From contig DDVC01000168.1 in assembly GCA_002345145.1 (NCBI GenBank), forward strand, positions 1,012 through 58,250: DNA of 57,239 bases. The letters run 5' to 3'. Shown one piece after another: positions 8,141 through 15,899 of the stretch. The position numbers and the translations under genes were made by a program. Below the pieces are notes generated by a model that saw nothing but the letters and a program-made list of their open reading frames with translations, did not search any database and had not been told where the DNA came from. The first letter of the stretch is position 1; the number at the start of each line of letters is the position of its first letter. Origin of the DNA: Bacteroidetes bacterium UBA2322 (GTDB lineage: Bacteria; Bacteroidota; Bacteroidia; Chitinophagales; UBA2359).

Positions 8141-9724
8141 TTACTTGTATTGTCCACTAATTTCGTTTGCCAGCGTAGTTAGTACAGATGTTACTTCACC
8201 TGTAAGTTTGTTTTTAGGATCTTTCAGTTTAGCCAACACATCGGGATAACGTTTTTCTAAACTTGCGAGGAAAGTGGTTTCAAATTCTTTAACCTTATTA
8301 GTAGGTACATTTCTAAGCAAACCTGCCGTACCTATGTAAATAATAGCCACCTGTTTTTCTACGGAGAAAGGCGAGTATTGATTTTGCTTTAAAATTTCTA
8401 CGTTGCGAGCGCCTTTGTCAAGTACAGCTTTGGTGGCGGCATCAAGGTCGGAACCAAATTTAGAAAAAGCTTCCAACTCTCGGTACTGTGCCAAATCGAG
8501 TTTAAGCGTACCGGCTACGGTTTTCATCGTTTTAATTTGGGCATTACCACCCACCCTTGATACAGAAATACCTACGTCAATAGCGGGGCGCACGCCGGAG
8601 TTAAACAAGCCAAGGTCAAGGAATATCTGTCCGTCTGTAATAGAGATTACGTTGGTAGGAATATAGGCAGAAACGTCTCCGGCTTGAGTTTCAATGATGG
8701 GCAAAGCAGTAAGTGAACCACCGCCTTTCACCAAGTGCTTAATGGTATCGGGCAAGTCGTTCATACTGGCAGCAATAGAGTCATTGCTGGTAATTTTTGC
8801 AGCGCGCTCCAATAGGCGAGAGTGGAGGTAAAATACGTCGCCCGGGTAGGCTTCACGTCCGGGGGGGCGACGCAGCAGCAATGATACCTCGCGGTAAGCA
8901 ACCGCTTGTTTAGAGAGGTCGTCATAAATAATAAGCGCCGGTCGTCCTGTATCGCGGAAAAACTCGCCAATGGCACAGCCGGCAAAAGGGGCATAAAACT
9001 GTAACGGGGCGGGGTCAGAGGCAGAGGCGTTTACAATAACGGTATAAGCCATAGCGCCATTTTCTTCTAAGGTTCGGGCTATGTTGGCTACCGTAGAGGC
9101 TTTTTGTCCTACGGCAACATAAATACAGTAAACAGTTTCGCCGCGCTCATAAAATTCGCGTTGGTTGATGATGGTATCAATTGCAATAGCCGTTTTACCT
9201 GTTTGGCGGTCGCCGATGATAAGCTCACGCTGTCCGCGCCCGATGGGTATCATAGAGTCAATAGCTTTAATACCTGTTTGCAGGGGTTCGTTTACCGGTT
9301 GGCGGTAAATAACACCGGGGGCTTTGCGCTCTAAGGGCATTTCGTAGCGTTCGCCGGTAATAGGACCTTTGCCGTCAATAGATTCGCCCAGCGGGTTTAC
9401 CACCCTGCCAATCATGCCTTCACCTACGGCAATAGAAGCAATTAAACCGGTACGGCGCACGGTATCGCCTTCTTTTATTTTACCATATTGCCCCATTAAC
9501 ACAGCGCCCACATTGTCTTCTTCAAGGTTTAATACCACGGCTTTTACACCGTTTTCAAATTCAATGAGCTCACCTGCACGCACTTTGGTAAGCCCAAAAA
9601 TGCGGGCAATGCCATCGCCTATTTGCAGCACCGTACCTACTTCTTCCAGTTCGGTTTCGGATTTAAAGTTAGAAAGTTGCTGCCGTAATATGGCAGATAT
9701 TTCTTCGGGTCTTACTTCTACCAT
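8141..9724 (-). CDS. atpA: F1 ATP synthase alpha subunit
   Basis: 527 residues. It starts MVEVRPEEISAILRQQL, typical of Bacteroidota alpha. The N-terminal beta barrel (about 28-95) contains VGTVLQIGDGIARIFGL. The nucleotide domain has Walker A GDRQTGKTAIAID (about 171-183), Walker B ALIIYDDLSKQA and the alpha signature ISVSRVGGNAQI with the conserved arginine. The helical C-terminus ends the protein. It forms the non-catalytic nucleotide sites in the alpha3beta3 head. Length fits the family. It begins 55 bp after atpH. Confidence 0.98.
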   Translation of the reverse strand: MVEVRPEEISAILRQQLSNFKSETELEEVGTVLQIGDGIARIFGLTKVRAGELIEFENGVKAVVLNLEEDNVGAVLMGQYGKIKEGDTVRRTGLIASIAVGEGMIGRVVNPLGESIDGKGPITGERYEMPLERKAPGVIYRQPVNEPLQTGIKAIDSMIPIGRGQRELIIGDRQTGKTAIAIDTIINQREFYERGETVYCIYVAVGQKASTVANIARTLEENGAMAYTVIVNASASDPAPLQFYAPFAGCAIGEFFRDTGRPALIIYDDLSKQAVAYREVSLLLRRPPGREAYPGDVFYLHSRLLERAAKITSNDSIAASMNDLPDTIKHLVKGGGSLTALPIIETQAGDVSAYIPTNVISITDGQIFLDLGLFNSGVRPAIDVGISVSRVGGNAQIKTMKTVAGTLKLDLAQYRELEAFSKFGSDLDAATKAVLDKGARNVEILKQNQYSPFSVEKQVAIIYIGTAGLLRNVPTNKVKEFETTFLASLEKRYPDVLAKLKDPKNKLTGEVTSVLTTLANEISGQYK

Positions 9725-9779
9725 GATATTGATGTATGGTTTGAATTATTCAATGAAAAAGGAAAAAAGCGAAATGCGC

Positions 9780-10337
9780 CTAAAATTTTCTTACGTATTT
9801 ATTTTCCTGAAACTCTTGGTTAAAGGCTCTGAATTTATCGGCAATGCTACAGTCAAACTGTTTGTCGTCAAAGGTAAGCACAAAACCGCCCAAGATATCG
9901 GGGTCCACCTTAGTGGTAAGCTCTACCCATTGTTTACCGGTTTGTTTAAGTACTATCTCGCGCACTTTGTCTAAAAGTTGGTCGTTTACGGGTACGGCGG
10001 TAGTTAGTACAGCGGTGGCAATTTTGTTGAGTTCTTTGTATTGCTCTTTAAATGCGTAAACAATTTCGGGCAGGTAAAACTCGCGGTGTTTGGTTACAAT
10101 AAGGTTGATAAAACCTGTTGTAATGGGTTCAAACTGGTCTTTAAAAATGGCTTTAATGACCGAGAGTTTTTTATCGGATTTAATAATGGGGCTTTTAATA
10201 AAGAGGAGCAGGTCTCGGCTTTGGAGGGCTTTGTCAAACTCTAATATATCGTCATAAACCTGCTCAAGCCGGTTTTTTTCTATGGCAAGGTCTATGAGGG
10301 ATTTTGCGTATCGGAATGCTAACCGGGTAGCCGACAT
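9780..10337 (-). CDS. atpH: F1 ATP synthase delta subunit
   Basis: 185 residues. It opens MSATRLAFRYAKSLIDLAIE, the OSCP/delta N-terminal helical domain that binds the top of alpha. The C-terminal part has LTTKVDPDILGGFVLTFDDK, the conserved delta motif that contacts subunit b. It connects F1 to the peripheral stalk. The position between atpF and atpA is the normal order. The 109-bp gap upstream holds a perfect 12-bp palindrome AACAACGTTGTT (10396-10407). Confidence 0.96.
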   Translation of the reverse strand: MSATRLAFRYAKSLIDLAIEKNRLEQVYDDILEFDKALQSRDLLLFIKSPIIKSDKKLSVIKAIFKDQFEPITTGFINLIVTKHREFYLPEIVYAFKEQYKELNKIATAVLTTAVPVNDQLLDKVREIVLKQTGKQWVELTTKVDPDILGGFVLTFDDKQFDCSIADKFRAFNQEFQENKYVRKF

Positions 10338-10446
10338 GGTATAAAAATTAGGGAGTGATGGTTAATGTAGATAGCTTTTTGAATAGCAAACAGCCAACAA
10401 CGTTGTTATTTACTTGTAATTGCCAAAAGTATCGGGATAAAGCAGT

Positions 10447-10959
10447 TTAGTTTAGTTTAATGTTGTTCAGTTCTTGTTCTACATATTTTTCCTGTGCGTT
10501 TTTATCGCTCAGTTCTTTATGCAGTACTTTGGTTGCCAGTTCAATAGCAGTAGTGCCAATCAGGTTTTTAACATCAATAATGGCAGCCATTTTTTGGTTA
10601 TGGATTTCGGCGGCAGCGCTGTCAATTATTTTTTGATATTCGGCATTTGCTTTTTCGCGGGCTTCGGTTATCATAGAGTCTTTAATTTCTTTTGCCTCTT
10701 TGATAATTCGGGCGCGCTCTTCTTTGGCTTCCATAAGTAATTGCTCATGGGTAGTTTTAAGCTCTGCCATCTCCTGACGCGTTTTTTCTGCCTGACGCAG
10801 TGAGTTTTCTATGCTTCCTTCGCGTTCTTTGAGGGCACTGATAAGGGGTTTCCATGCAAATTTACCCAGCAGGAACCAAAGGGTTAAAAACAACAAGGTA
10901 GTCCAAAATATCAACCCGATATCGGGGGTTAATAAAGCAGAGGAAAGGAATAAAAGCAT
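10447..10959 (-). CDS. atpF: F0 ATP synthase subunit b
   Basis: 170 residues. One N-terminal membrane span (LIFWTTLLFLTLWFLLGKF) precedes PLISALKEREGSIENSLRQA and a long charged coiled coil to the end. This is the usual b-subunit plan of anchor plus peripheral-stalk dimer. It is separated from atpE by 162 bp containing a strong hairpin, an unusually large gap for an atp operon. Confidence 0.97.
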   Translation of the reverse strand: MLLFLSSALLTPDIGLIFWTTLLFLTLWFLLGKFAWKPLISALKEREGSIENSLRQAEKTRQEMAELKTTHEQLLMEAKEERARIIKEAKEIKDSMITEAREKANAEYQKIIDSAAAEIHNQKMAAIIDVKNLIGTTAIELATKVLHKELSDKNAQEKYVEQELNNIKLN

Positions 10960-11062
10960 ATTTTGAAGTTGTTATTTTGAGAATAAAAAACGTATTAAGT
11001 AAACAGAGATTGCCGGTTGGCTTTTAAAGTAACTTTACATGTGGCAACGCAAAGGTTGATTT

Positions 11063-11100
11063 AAAACTGCCCCCTTGCCATACGCAAGGGGAACAGTTTT
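11063..11100 (-). terminator. Terminator-like hairpin between atpE and atpF
   Basis: AAAACTGCCCCCTTGC (from 11063) pairs almost perfectly with GCAAGGGGAACAGTTTT (to 11100) around a CATAC loop. Read in the operon direction it is a GC-rich stem followed by UUUU, that is, terminator-shaped but inside the operon. It could cause partial termination or 3'-end protection after atpE, raising the c-subunit message over downstream genes. Family knowledge: the c ring needs about 8-15 copies per enzyme. Confidence 0.65.
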
Positions 11101-11121
11101 AATTTAAAAATGCCGTACTTC

Positions 11122-11376
11122 TTAGAAGAAGAGCGTGAGCAGACAAACTACTACGGCAAAAAGGGCTACGCCCTCAACCAAGGCAGCTGCCAGAATCATG
11201 TTGGCGCGAATGTCGCCTACCGCTTCGGGCTGACGAGCAATGGCTTCAACTGCGCTTCCCCCAATTCTACCTACACCGATGCCGGCAGCCAAAGCTGCTA
11301 AGCCTGCGCCTATGCCACCGCCCATAGCGGCAACATTACCGGTAATTTGAAGTAAAATCAATGCAAAGATTCCCAT
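11122..11376 (-). CDS. atpE: F0 ATP synthase subunit c
   Basis: 84 residues forming the two-helix hairpin: a glycine-rich helix 1 (GGGIGAGLAALAAGIGVG), polar loop RQPEA (48-52) and helix 2 with the ion-binding carboxylate Glu68 (AALVEGVALF). The Na+-type signature (Glu followed by Ser/Thr with a helix-1 Gln) is absent, so proton coupling is the better reading. It forms the membrane rotor ring. It lies 53 bp after atpB. Confidence 0.97.
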   Translation of the reverse strand: MGIFALILLQITGNVAAMGGGIGAGLAALAAGIGVGRIGGSAVEAIARQPEAVGDIRANMILAAALVEGVALFAVVVCLLTLFF

Positions 11377-11429
11377 AATAAAGTATTTGAGGGGTTAAAA
11401 TTATTGTTGAGATTTAGTTTATTGATGTT

Positions 11430-12683
11430 TTAGTGGTGATGCGGTTCTTCTATTGCCTGCCCGATGAATACGGCAGAAAGCATGGTAAAAATGTAGGCTT
11501 GCAGAGCCGCTACGAGCAACTCTAAGGCGTTCATAAATAAAATGAAGAGACTGGAAACTACACTCACCCCAAATCCACCGGCGCTGCCGGCAAACTCGGC
11601 AAAGATAAAAATGATACTTACCAAACTTAAAATAATGATGTGTCCGGCAGTTATATTAGCAAACAAACGTATAGTTAGGGCAAAAGGCTTAATAAACACT
11701 GATAAAAACTCAATAAGTATGAGGATAAGGTTTACCGGAAATGGAACGCCGGGAGGGTTAAATATATGCCCCCAATAGTGTTTGTTTGCTGATACATTGG
11801 TAATGATGAAAGTAAAAATGGCTAAGGTAGCTGTAACGGCTATGTTGCCCATTACATTACCGCTGCCCGGAAAAAACGGCACCAAGCCTATCATGTTGCT
11901 TATCCAGATAAAGAAGAAAACGGTGAGCAGATAGGGCATGTATTTTTCATAGTGGTGTCCTAAGTTGGGTTTTGCTACTTCATCTCGTATAAAAAGGATG
12001 ATAGGCTCTATAAATGACTGAAGCCCTCGCGGCACTACATTGGTTTGGTATGCGCGGGCTACTCGTATAAAGATGAACAGCATGAGGGCAAAAGCGAGCA
12101 GCATGGTAAACACCACCTTGGTAATAGAAAAATCGTAAAAGGCAGAGCGCGAGGCTTTGTATGTTTGTCCGCCATAGTGTACTTCGCCATCGTGAACTTC
12201 AACGGCAGCTTTTATGGTGCGCGGAAAATTAACATCGTCCACAAATTTTAACACACCGTGGTCTAATACATAACCATTGTATGCAGCATGTCCGTGGTCA
12301 AAAACATTGGAAAGGAAGAAATCAAAACCGGTGGTTTTGTTGTAAACAATGCAAGGCAGCGGAATTGCAAACTTGCCCAATACATGAAATTCGTTTGCAT
12401 CGGTAACGTGGTGCATAATTAGCCCGCCCACATCTAATTTTTCTTCTTTGTGGGTATCGTGTGCATGGTCGTGATCATGGTCATGGTCATGCGTTTGTGT
12501 AGCGGCAGCTGGTTGTTGCGGAGTAGTTGTGCTGTGGTTATGGTCATGGTTATGATCGTGATGATCATGGCCTTCGTGGCTATGGTCATGGGTTTGCGCA
12601 TATAACATACCCCCCAATAACATTGCAACAAGCGCAAAAGAGAAGAATTTAACTATCTTGGCAGCCAAAATATTATTTCCCAC
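11430..12683 (-). CDS. atpB: F0 ATP synthase subunit a with His-rich N-terminal extension
   Basis: 417 residues, read from a GTG at 12683, which gives a signal peptide (KIVKFFSFALVAMLLGGMLYAQ). After it comes a His/Asp-rich stretch (residues 31-80, 17 His, as THDHSHEGHDHH and HDHDHDHDHAH). A periplasmic domain follows (about 85-180), then the membrane core with the essential Arg339 in FALTIRLFANITAGH. The C-terminus ends EEPHHH. A leader and periplasmic extension are usual for Bacteroidota subunit a; the histidine density is not essential to the family. First gene of the operon; a TATCTTTG promoter element lies at 12716-12709. Confidence 0.95.
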   Translation of the reverse strand: MGNNILAAKIVKFFSFALVAMLLGGMLYAQTHDHSHEGHDHHDHNHDHNHSTTTPQQPAAATQTHDHDHDHDHAHDTHKEEKLDVGGLIMHHVTDANEFHVLGKFAIPLPCIVYNKTTGFDFFLSNVFDHGHAAYNGYVLDHGVLKFVDDVNFPRTIKAAVEVHDGEVHYGGQTYKASRSAFYDFSITKVVFTMLLAFALMLFIFIRVARAYQTNVVPRGLQSFIEPIILFIRDEVAKPNLGHHYEKYMPYLLTVFFFIWISNMIGLVPFFPGSGNVMGNIAVTATLAIFTFIITNVSANKHYWGHIFNPPGVPFPVNLILILIEFLSVFIKPFALTIRLFANITAGHIIILSLVSIIFIFAEFAGSAGGFGVSVVSSLFILFMNALELLVAALQAYIFTMLSAVFIGQAIEEPHHH

Positions 12684-12708
12684 GGTTAATTATCTTTTAA
12701 TTTCGCCG

Positions 12709-12716
12709 CAAAGATA
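12709..12716 (-). promoter_or_regulatory. Bacteroidota -7 promoter element for the atp operon
   Basis: TATCTTTG on the minus strand fits TAnnTTTG, 25 bp upstream of the atpB GTG start. No clear -33 TTTG is seen. Confidence 0.65.
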
Positions 12717-12896
12717 CTACTTTGTGCCTTAATAGTGGTTGATTTTTTGTTTAAAAAAACCGGCAACACCCACATATTGCTTTGAATCCTGCCTTTAGCC
12801 CTGTTTTATGGCACACCATACCAGTTTATTTGACCGCATTAAGAGCATAACTCCTCCTAAAAGGAGCGCTGTATTCCAATTAGGCATTAGTAAGTT

Positions 12897-15557
12897 CTAT
12901 TCATGAATAGCATTTACTATGGCTATCCATTTGCCTGCTGCTGTATGAGAATTATTTGCCGGTGGTGTGGATAGTATGGTTATTTGCGCAGTTACGGCAT
13001 GTCCCTGAGTATTATCAAACAACCATATAAATGGGGGGGTAGTGCCGTTTTTTTTAACCTCTGTGGTAATTGCTGCCCATTTACTTGATGAGGCAATGCC
13101 ATCGGGCTGAAAAGCGGGAGCAAAGGCTGTCCACTTTTTTTTCAGTAGGGTGTTTTTATTAGTTATTCCCAGAAGCTCTAAAAAGGCGGCATTGGCATGG
13201 GTTATGGTTTGTTTATCGGGGTGTAGCCAGGCAATGGGGCTGTTATTAGCCTGTAGTAGCAGCCAAAACTGTTTTTCCCATTCGGTTTGGAGGGTTATAT
13301 TGTGTATGGTAAGTTGCACTGCAAGGTGGTTTTCGTAAGTAATAACAGAGCCGCTTACTTCACCGGTAATTTCATGGTTGTTTTTGGTTATAAGGGTAAG
13401 GCGTAGTGGGGCAAAAGCTACCGCTTCTACAAACCCCTCTTTAATGGCTTCTCTAATTTGGGGTCGTTGCTTGCGTAGGATAAACTCTTCCACAAATTTG
13501 CCGGTTAGTTCTTGGGCGCTATTATAATGTAGTAGTTGGGCGGCGGCAGGGTTGGCATAAATAATTTCACCTTTTCTGCTGCATACCAATACGGCAAAAT
13601 TGCTGGAAGCCAAAAGACGTTGGTAATGGCGCGTGCCACGCCTAATGGCATCTTTACCAACAATAATATCCGTTACATCTCGCATAATGCCCAGGGCTTC
13701 GGAGGTATTAATGGGCGAAAAACGCGTTTCGTAAAATTTTATGGTGTTGCTGATTAGTTCAAAGGGAAAGGTTTGCACTTGCATAGATTTAAGCGCTATT
13801 TGGAGTTGTTCCATTAGGTCTTTTGCAATCTCGGCAGGCATAACATCGGCAAGGTGGTTGCCTATAAAAGCGGCGGGGGGTATATGGTTATCGGTTTTGG
13901 CGGGTATATAATCTAAGTAAATGCCTTCTTGGTTTACCCTAAAAAGCAAATCGGGCAGGGCATCTAGTAAGGCTTTTTGGGTTTGTTGGCTACTAAGCAG
14001 GTCTAATTCGGCTTGTTTTCGGGCGGTGATATCTGTAATAACCATTACTGCGCCATATTGTAAGGTATTGCTGTTCACTTTATAGGGTCGGGAGTGGATT
14101 TGCCAAAATTTTACCATGCCCGATACGGTCTCTGCCACTCGCCACTCTTCGGCTTTTACGGTTTCTGCCTGTAACCCGCGCACAAATGGATTTTGGTGAA
14201 TGGGTATGGGGGTATTGGTTTTGTCATCGGGAAAGAAAAAATGATACTGTGCTATCCATTGCGTAATAGGTGTATTGGGTTGTGTGATGCCGGTAATTTG
14301 GGCGGCTCGTTGATTAAGCAGTATTATCTGCCCTGTTTCGTTGGTAGCCAGTACGCCCTCTCCCATATTAGCTAAAACAGACTCTAACAGTTGTCGTTGG
14401 CTTTCGTTGGCGGTTATTTCGCGTTTTAGCTGCAATATGGTTTTAATTTGTTCTATACCTTGTGTTTCTAATTCATCTTTTAGCAACTGAAAGCGGCGAT
14501 CCATTTCATCTGCCTGCAATAGTGGTGCAAAAACCAAAACAAGGGCTTTTTGGGTGGGGAGGTTTAGGGCTATTACTTTTACTGAAACGGGTTTGCCCTC
14601 AGCATTGGTTAGGGTATATTCTATGGGGTTTCCGGTTTGTAGTACAGTTTGAGCATCGGCAGTTATATTGGGCAAGAGAACAAAAAAAGTGGTTTGTGCC
14701 AATGTGTGCCGGTTGTTGGTATTGGCATACAAATTGGCAACAGGGTTGTGATAAAGCAGGTTGCCTTGTTCGCTAAATATGATTACTCCTGTTTGGGTGG
14801 CATTAAGCGATAGGGTAAGCAGGGATAATAACGATGGGTTGGCTTGGAGGTTGGCAGGCTCTGTGGTGGTTAAGGGCAGGGTGACGGGCGGTTCTGCTGC
14901 ATCGGGCTGTGGGGGGTTGGTATCGGGCAAAAAAACCAAGTCGTCTTGTGTGGTTTCGGTTTGCTCATCGGGCTCAAAAAGTTGCAAAAACCGGGTAATG
15001 GTAAGGGCGAGTTCGGCAGGTTTTTGGGCGTAATTAAAAAATTTTAGTTCTTGTGCCGGAGGAGGTGTGTTATTATGTGCTAATGCCGGCAGAGAACAGA
15101 GGGTGATGCCGCCCGATTTGTTGATGGCAGCCATAGCTCGGAAATACTCGGGCGAAGCATTTACTGCCAAACCCACTTTACCTGCCACCGGACAAGCAGC
15201 CACCGACTCCCAAAAATGGGTAAAATATTGCTCCTGTACATGCGGACTGCCCAGCACAAAACTATTTTGTTCTATGAGGAGGTTGTCGGCAGGCATGGTT
15301 ATATAAACCTTGGCGGGCTCAATAACGGTTTGGTGCATGGCAATTTCTACCGGTAAACCGGTGGCATTAAAAACCGATGACAGAAAGTGGGGCGAAAGCG
15401 TGGCATGGGGCGATATGGCAGGTACCACTACCACAGCACAATTGGCTGTTAGGCGTTGCTCAAAAACGCTGAAAAAACGACTCAAACTTTTTTCGTCATC
15501 AGCATTGGTTAAAATGACTACCAGACTACTGAGCATGGTGTTTTGGGATATTTGCAT
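12897..15557 (-). CDS. CheB-like/multi-PAS protein without an output domain
   Basis: 886 residues. Residues 10-194 resemble the CheB methylesterase fold: AVVVVPAISPHATLSPHFL aligns with the CheB QHL region, KVYITMPADNLL with the vYiapP segment, and GGITLCSLPAL with the late GG-tiaQ segment. The catalytic Ser motif, the QHL His and the DG motif are all missing. A Pro/Thr-rich linker (about 200-240) leads to five PAS-like domains (about 244-350, 395-520, 525-640, 645-760 and 765-886), with a short coiled coil near 355-395. There is no kinase, GGDEF, EAL or HTH domain after the last PAS. Related CheB/CheR/PAS fusions end in a kinase, so this could be a truncated relative or a pure sensor/scaffold. 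No chemotaxis neighbours are seen. Confidence 0.75.
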   Translation of the reverse strand: MQISQNTMLSSLVVILTNADDEKSLSRFFSVFEQRLTANCAVVVVPAISPHATLSPHFLSSVFNATGLPVEIAMHQTVIEPAKVYITMPADNLLIEQNSFVLGSPHVQEQYFTHFWESVAACPVAGKVGLAVNASPEYFRAMAAINKSGGITLCSLPALAHNNTPPPAQELKFFNYAQKPAELALTITRFLQLFEPDEQTETTQDDLVFLPDTNPPQPDAAEPPVTLPLTTTEPANLQANPSLLSLLTLSLNATQTGVIIFSEQGNLLYHNPVANLYANTNNRHTLAQTTFFVLLPNITADAQTVLQTGNPIEYTLTNAEGKPVSVKVIALNLPTQKALVLVFAPLLQADEMDRRFQLLKDELETQGIEQIKTILQLKREITANESQRQLLESVLANMGEGVLATNETGQIILLNQRAAQITGITQPNTPITQWIAQYHFFFPDDKTNTPIPIHQNPFVRGLQAETVKAEEWRVAETVSGMVKFWQIHSRPYKVNSNTLQYGAVMVITDITARKQAELDLLSSQQTQKALLDALPDLLFRVNQEGIYLDYIPAKTDNHIPPAAFIGNHLADVMPAEIAKDLMEQLQIALKSMQVQTFPFELISNTIKFYETRFSPINTSEALGIMRDVTDIIVGKDAIRRGTRHYQRLLASSNFAVLVCSRKGEIIYANPAAAQLLHYNSAQELTGKFVEEFILRKQRPQIREAIKEGFVEAVAFAPLRLTLITKNNHEITGEVSGSVITYENHLAVQLTIHNITLQTEWEKQFWLLLQANNSPIAWLHPDKQTITHANAAFLELLGITNKNTLLKKKWTAFAPAFQPDGIASSSKWAAITTEVKKNGTTPPFIWLFDNTQGHAVTAQITILSTPPANNSHTAAGKWIAIVNAIHE

Positions 15558-15717
15558 ATACTGCCTTTTACGCTGATTACCGCAATTATGTTGCCATTAT
15601 TTGCAAATCAGATAAAAATGCAAAATGTAAGTATATAGCTTCCGACTGTTTTTACAAACTCCGGTTGGTTGTAAGACATCAGAGGTGTTTACTGAAATAA
15701 GTGTTGGCTGCTACGGT

Positions 15718-15758
15718 TAGCGCTGTTTTAGCCCAAAAAAGGCTGTAAAGCAGCGCTA
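15718..15758 (-). terminator. Hairpin overlapping the stop of the small transporter subunit gene
   Basis: TAGCGCTG (15718-15725) pairs with CAGCGCTA (15751-15758), with an inner AGCC/GGCT stem around a run of six A/T. In the leftward transcript the stem begins in the stop codon itself. Probably a transcript end, although the U-tract sits in the loop, not after the stem. Confidence 0.5.
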
Positions 15759-15899
15759 TCTTGCTTGGTTGTCGTTATCGGCATACGAATCGGGCTCAGA
15801 TTTTTGGGGCGTAGTTAATACTTTCCAAAAAAAGTAAGCGGTAAAGGCTATTACAATGCCCTGAGCCAGTAAAAGGGTTATTAGCGCTGAGGTGTTCAT
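15756..15899 (-). CDS. Small subunit of NSS transporter (MetS-like), 47 residues
   Basis: A short gene (ATG at 15899-15897, TAG at 15758-15756) whose ATG overlaps the TGA of the transporter gene in an ATGA junction, the classic sign of translational coupling. The product begins MNTSALITLLLAQGIVIAF, has one membrane span (about residues 4-27) and a short polar tail (QKSEPDSYADNDNQAR). This matches the size, topology and position of MetS-type small subunits found after NSS-family transporters such as methionine/alanine importer MetP. Similarity is judged by eye only. It is easily missed by a length filter. Confidence 0.8.
   Translation of the reverse strand: MNTSALITLLLAQGIVIAFTAYFFWKVLTTPQKSEPDSYADNDNQAR

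Noticed and set aside
12848..12870. CTCCT ... AGGAG hairpin downstream of the PAS gene
   Set aside because: Stem of only five pairs and no U-run; too weak to call a terminator.
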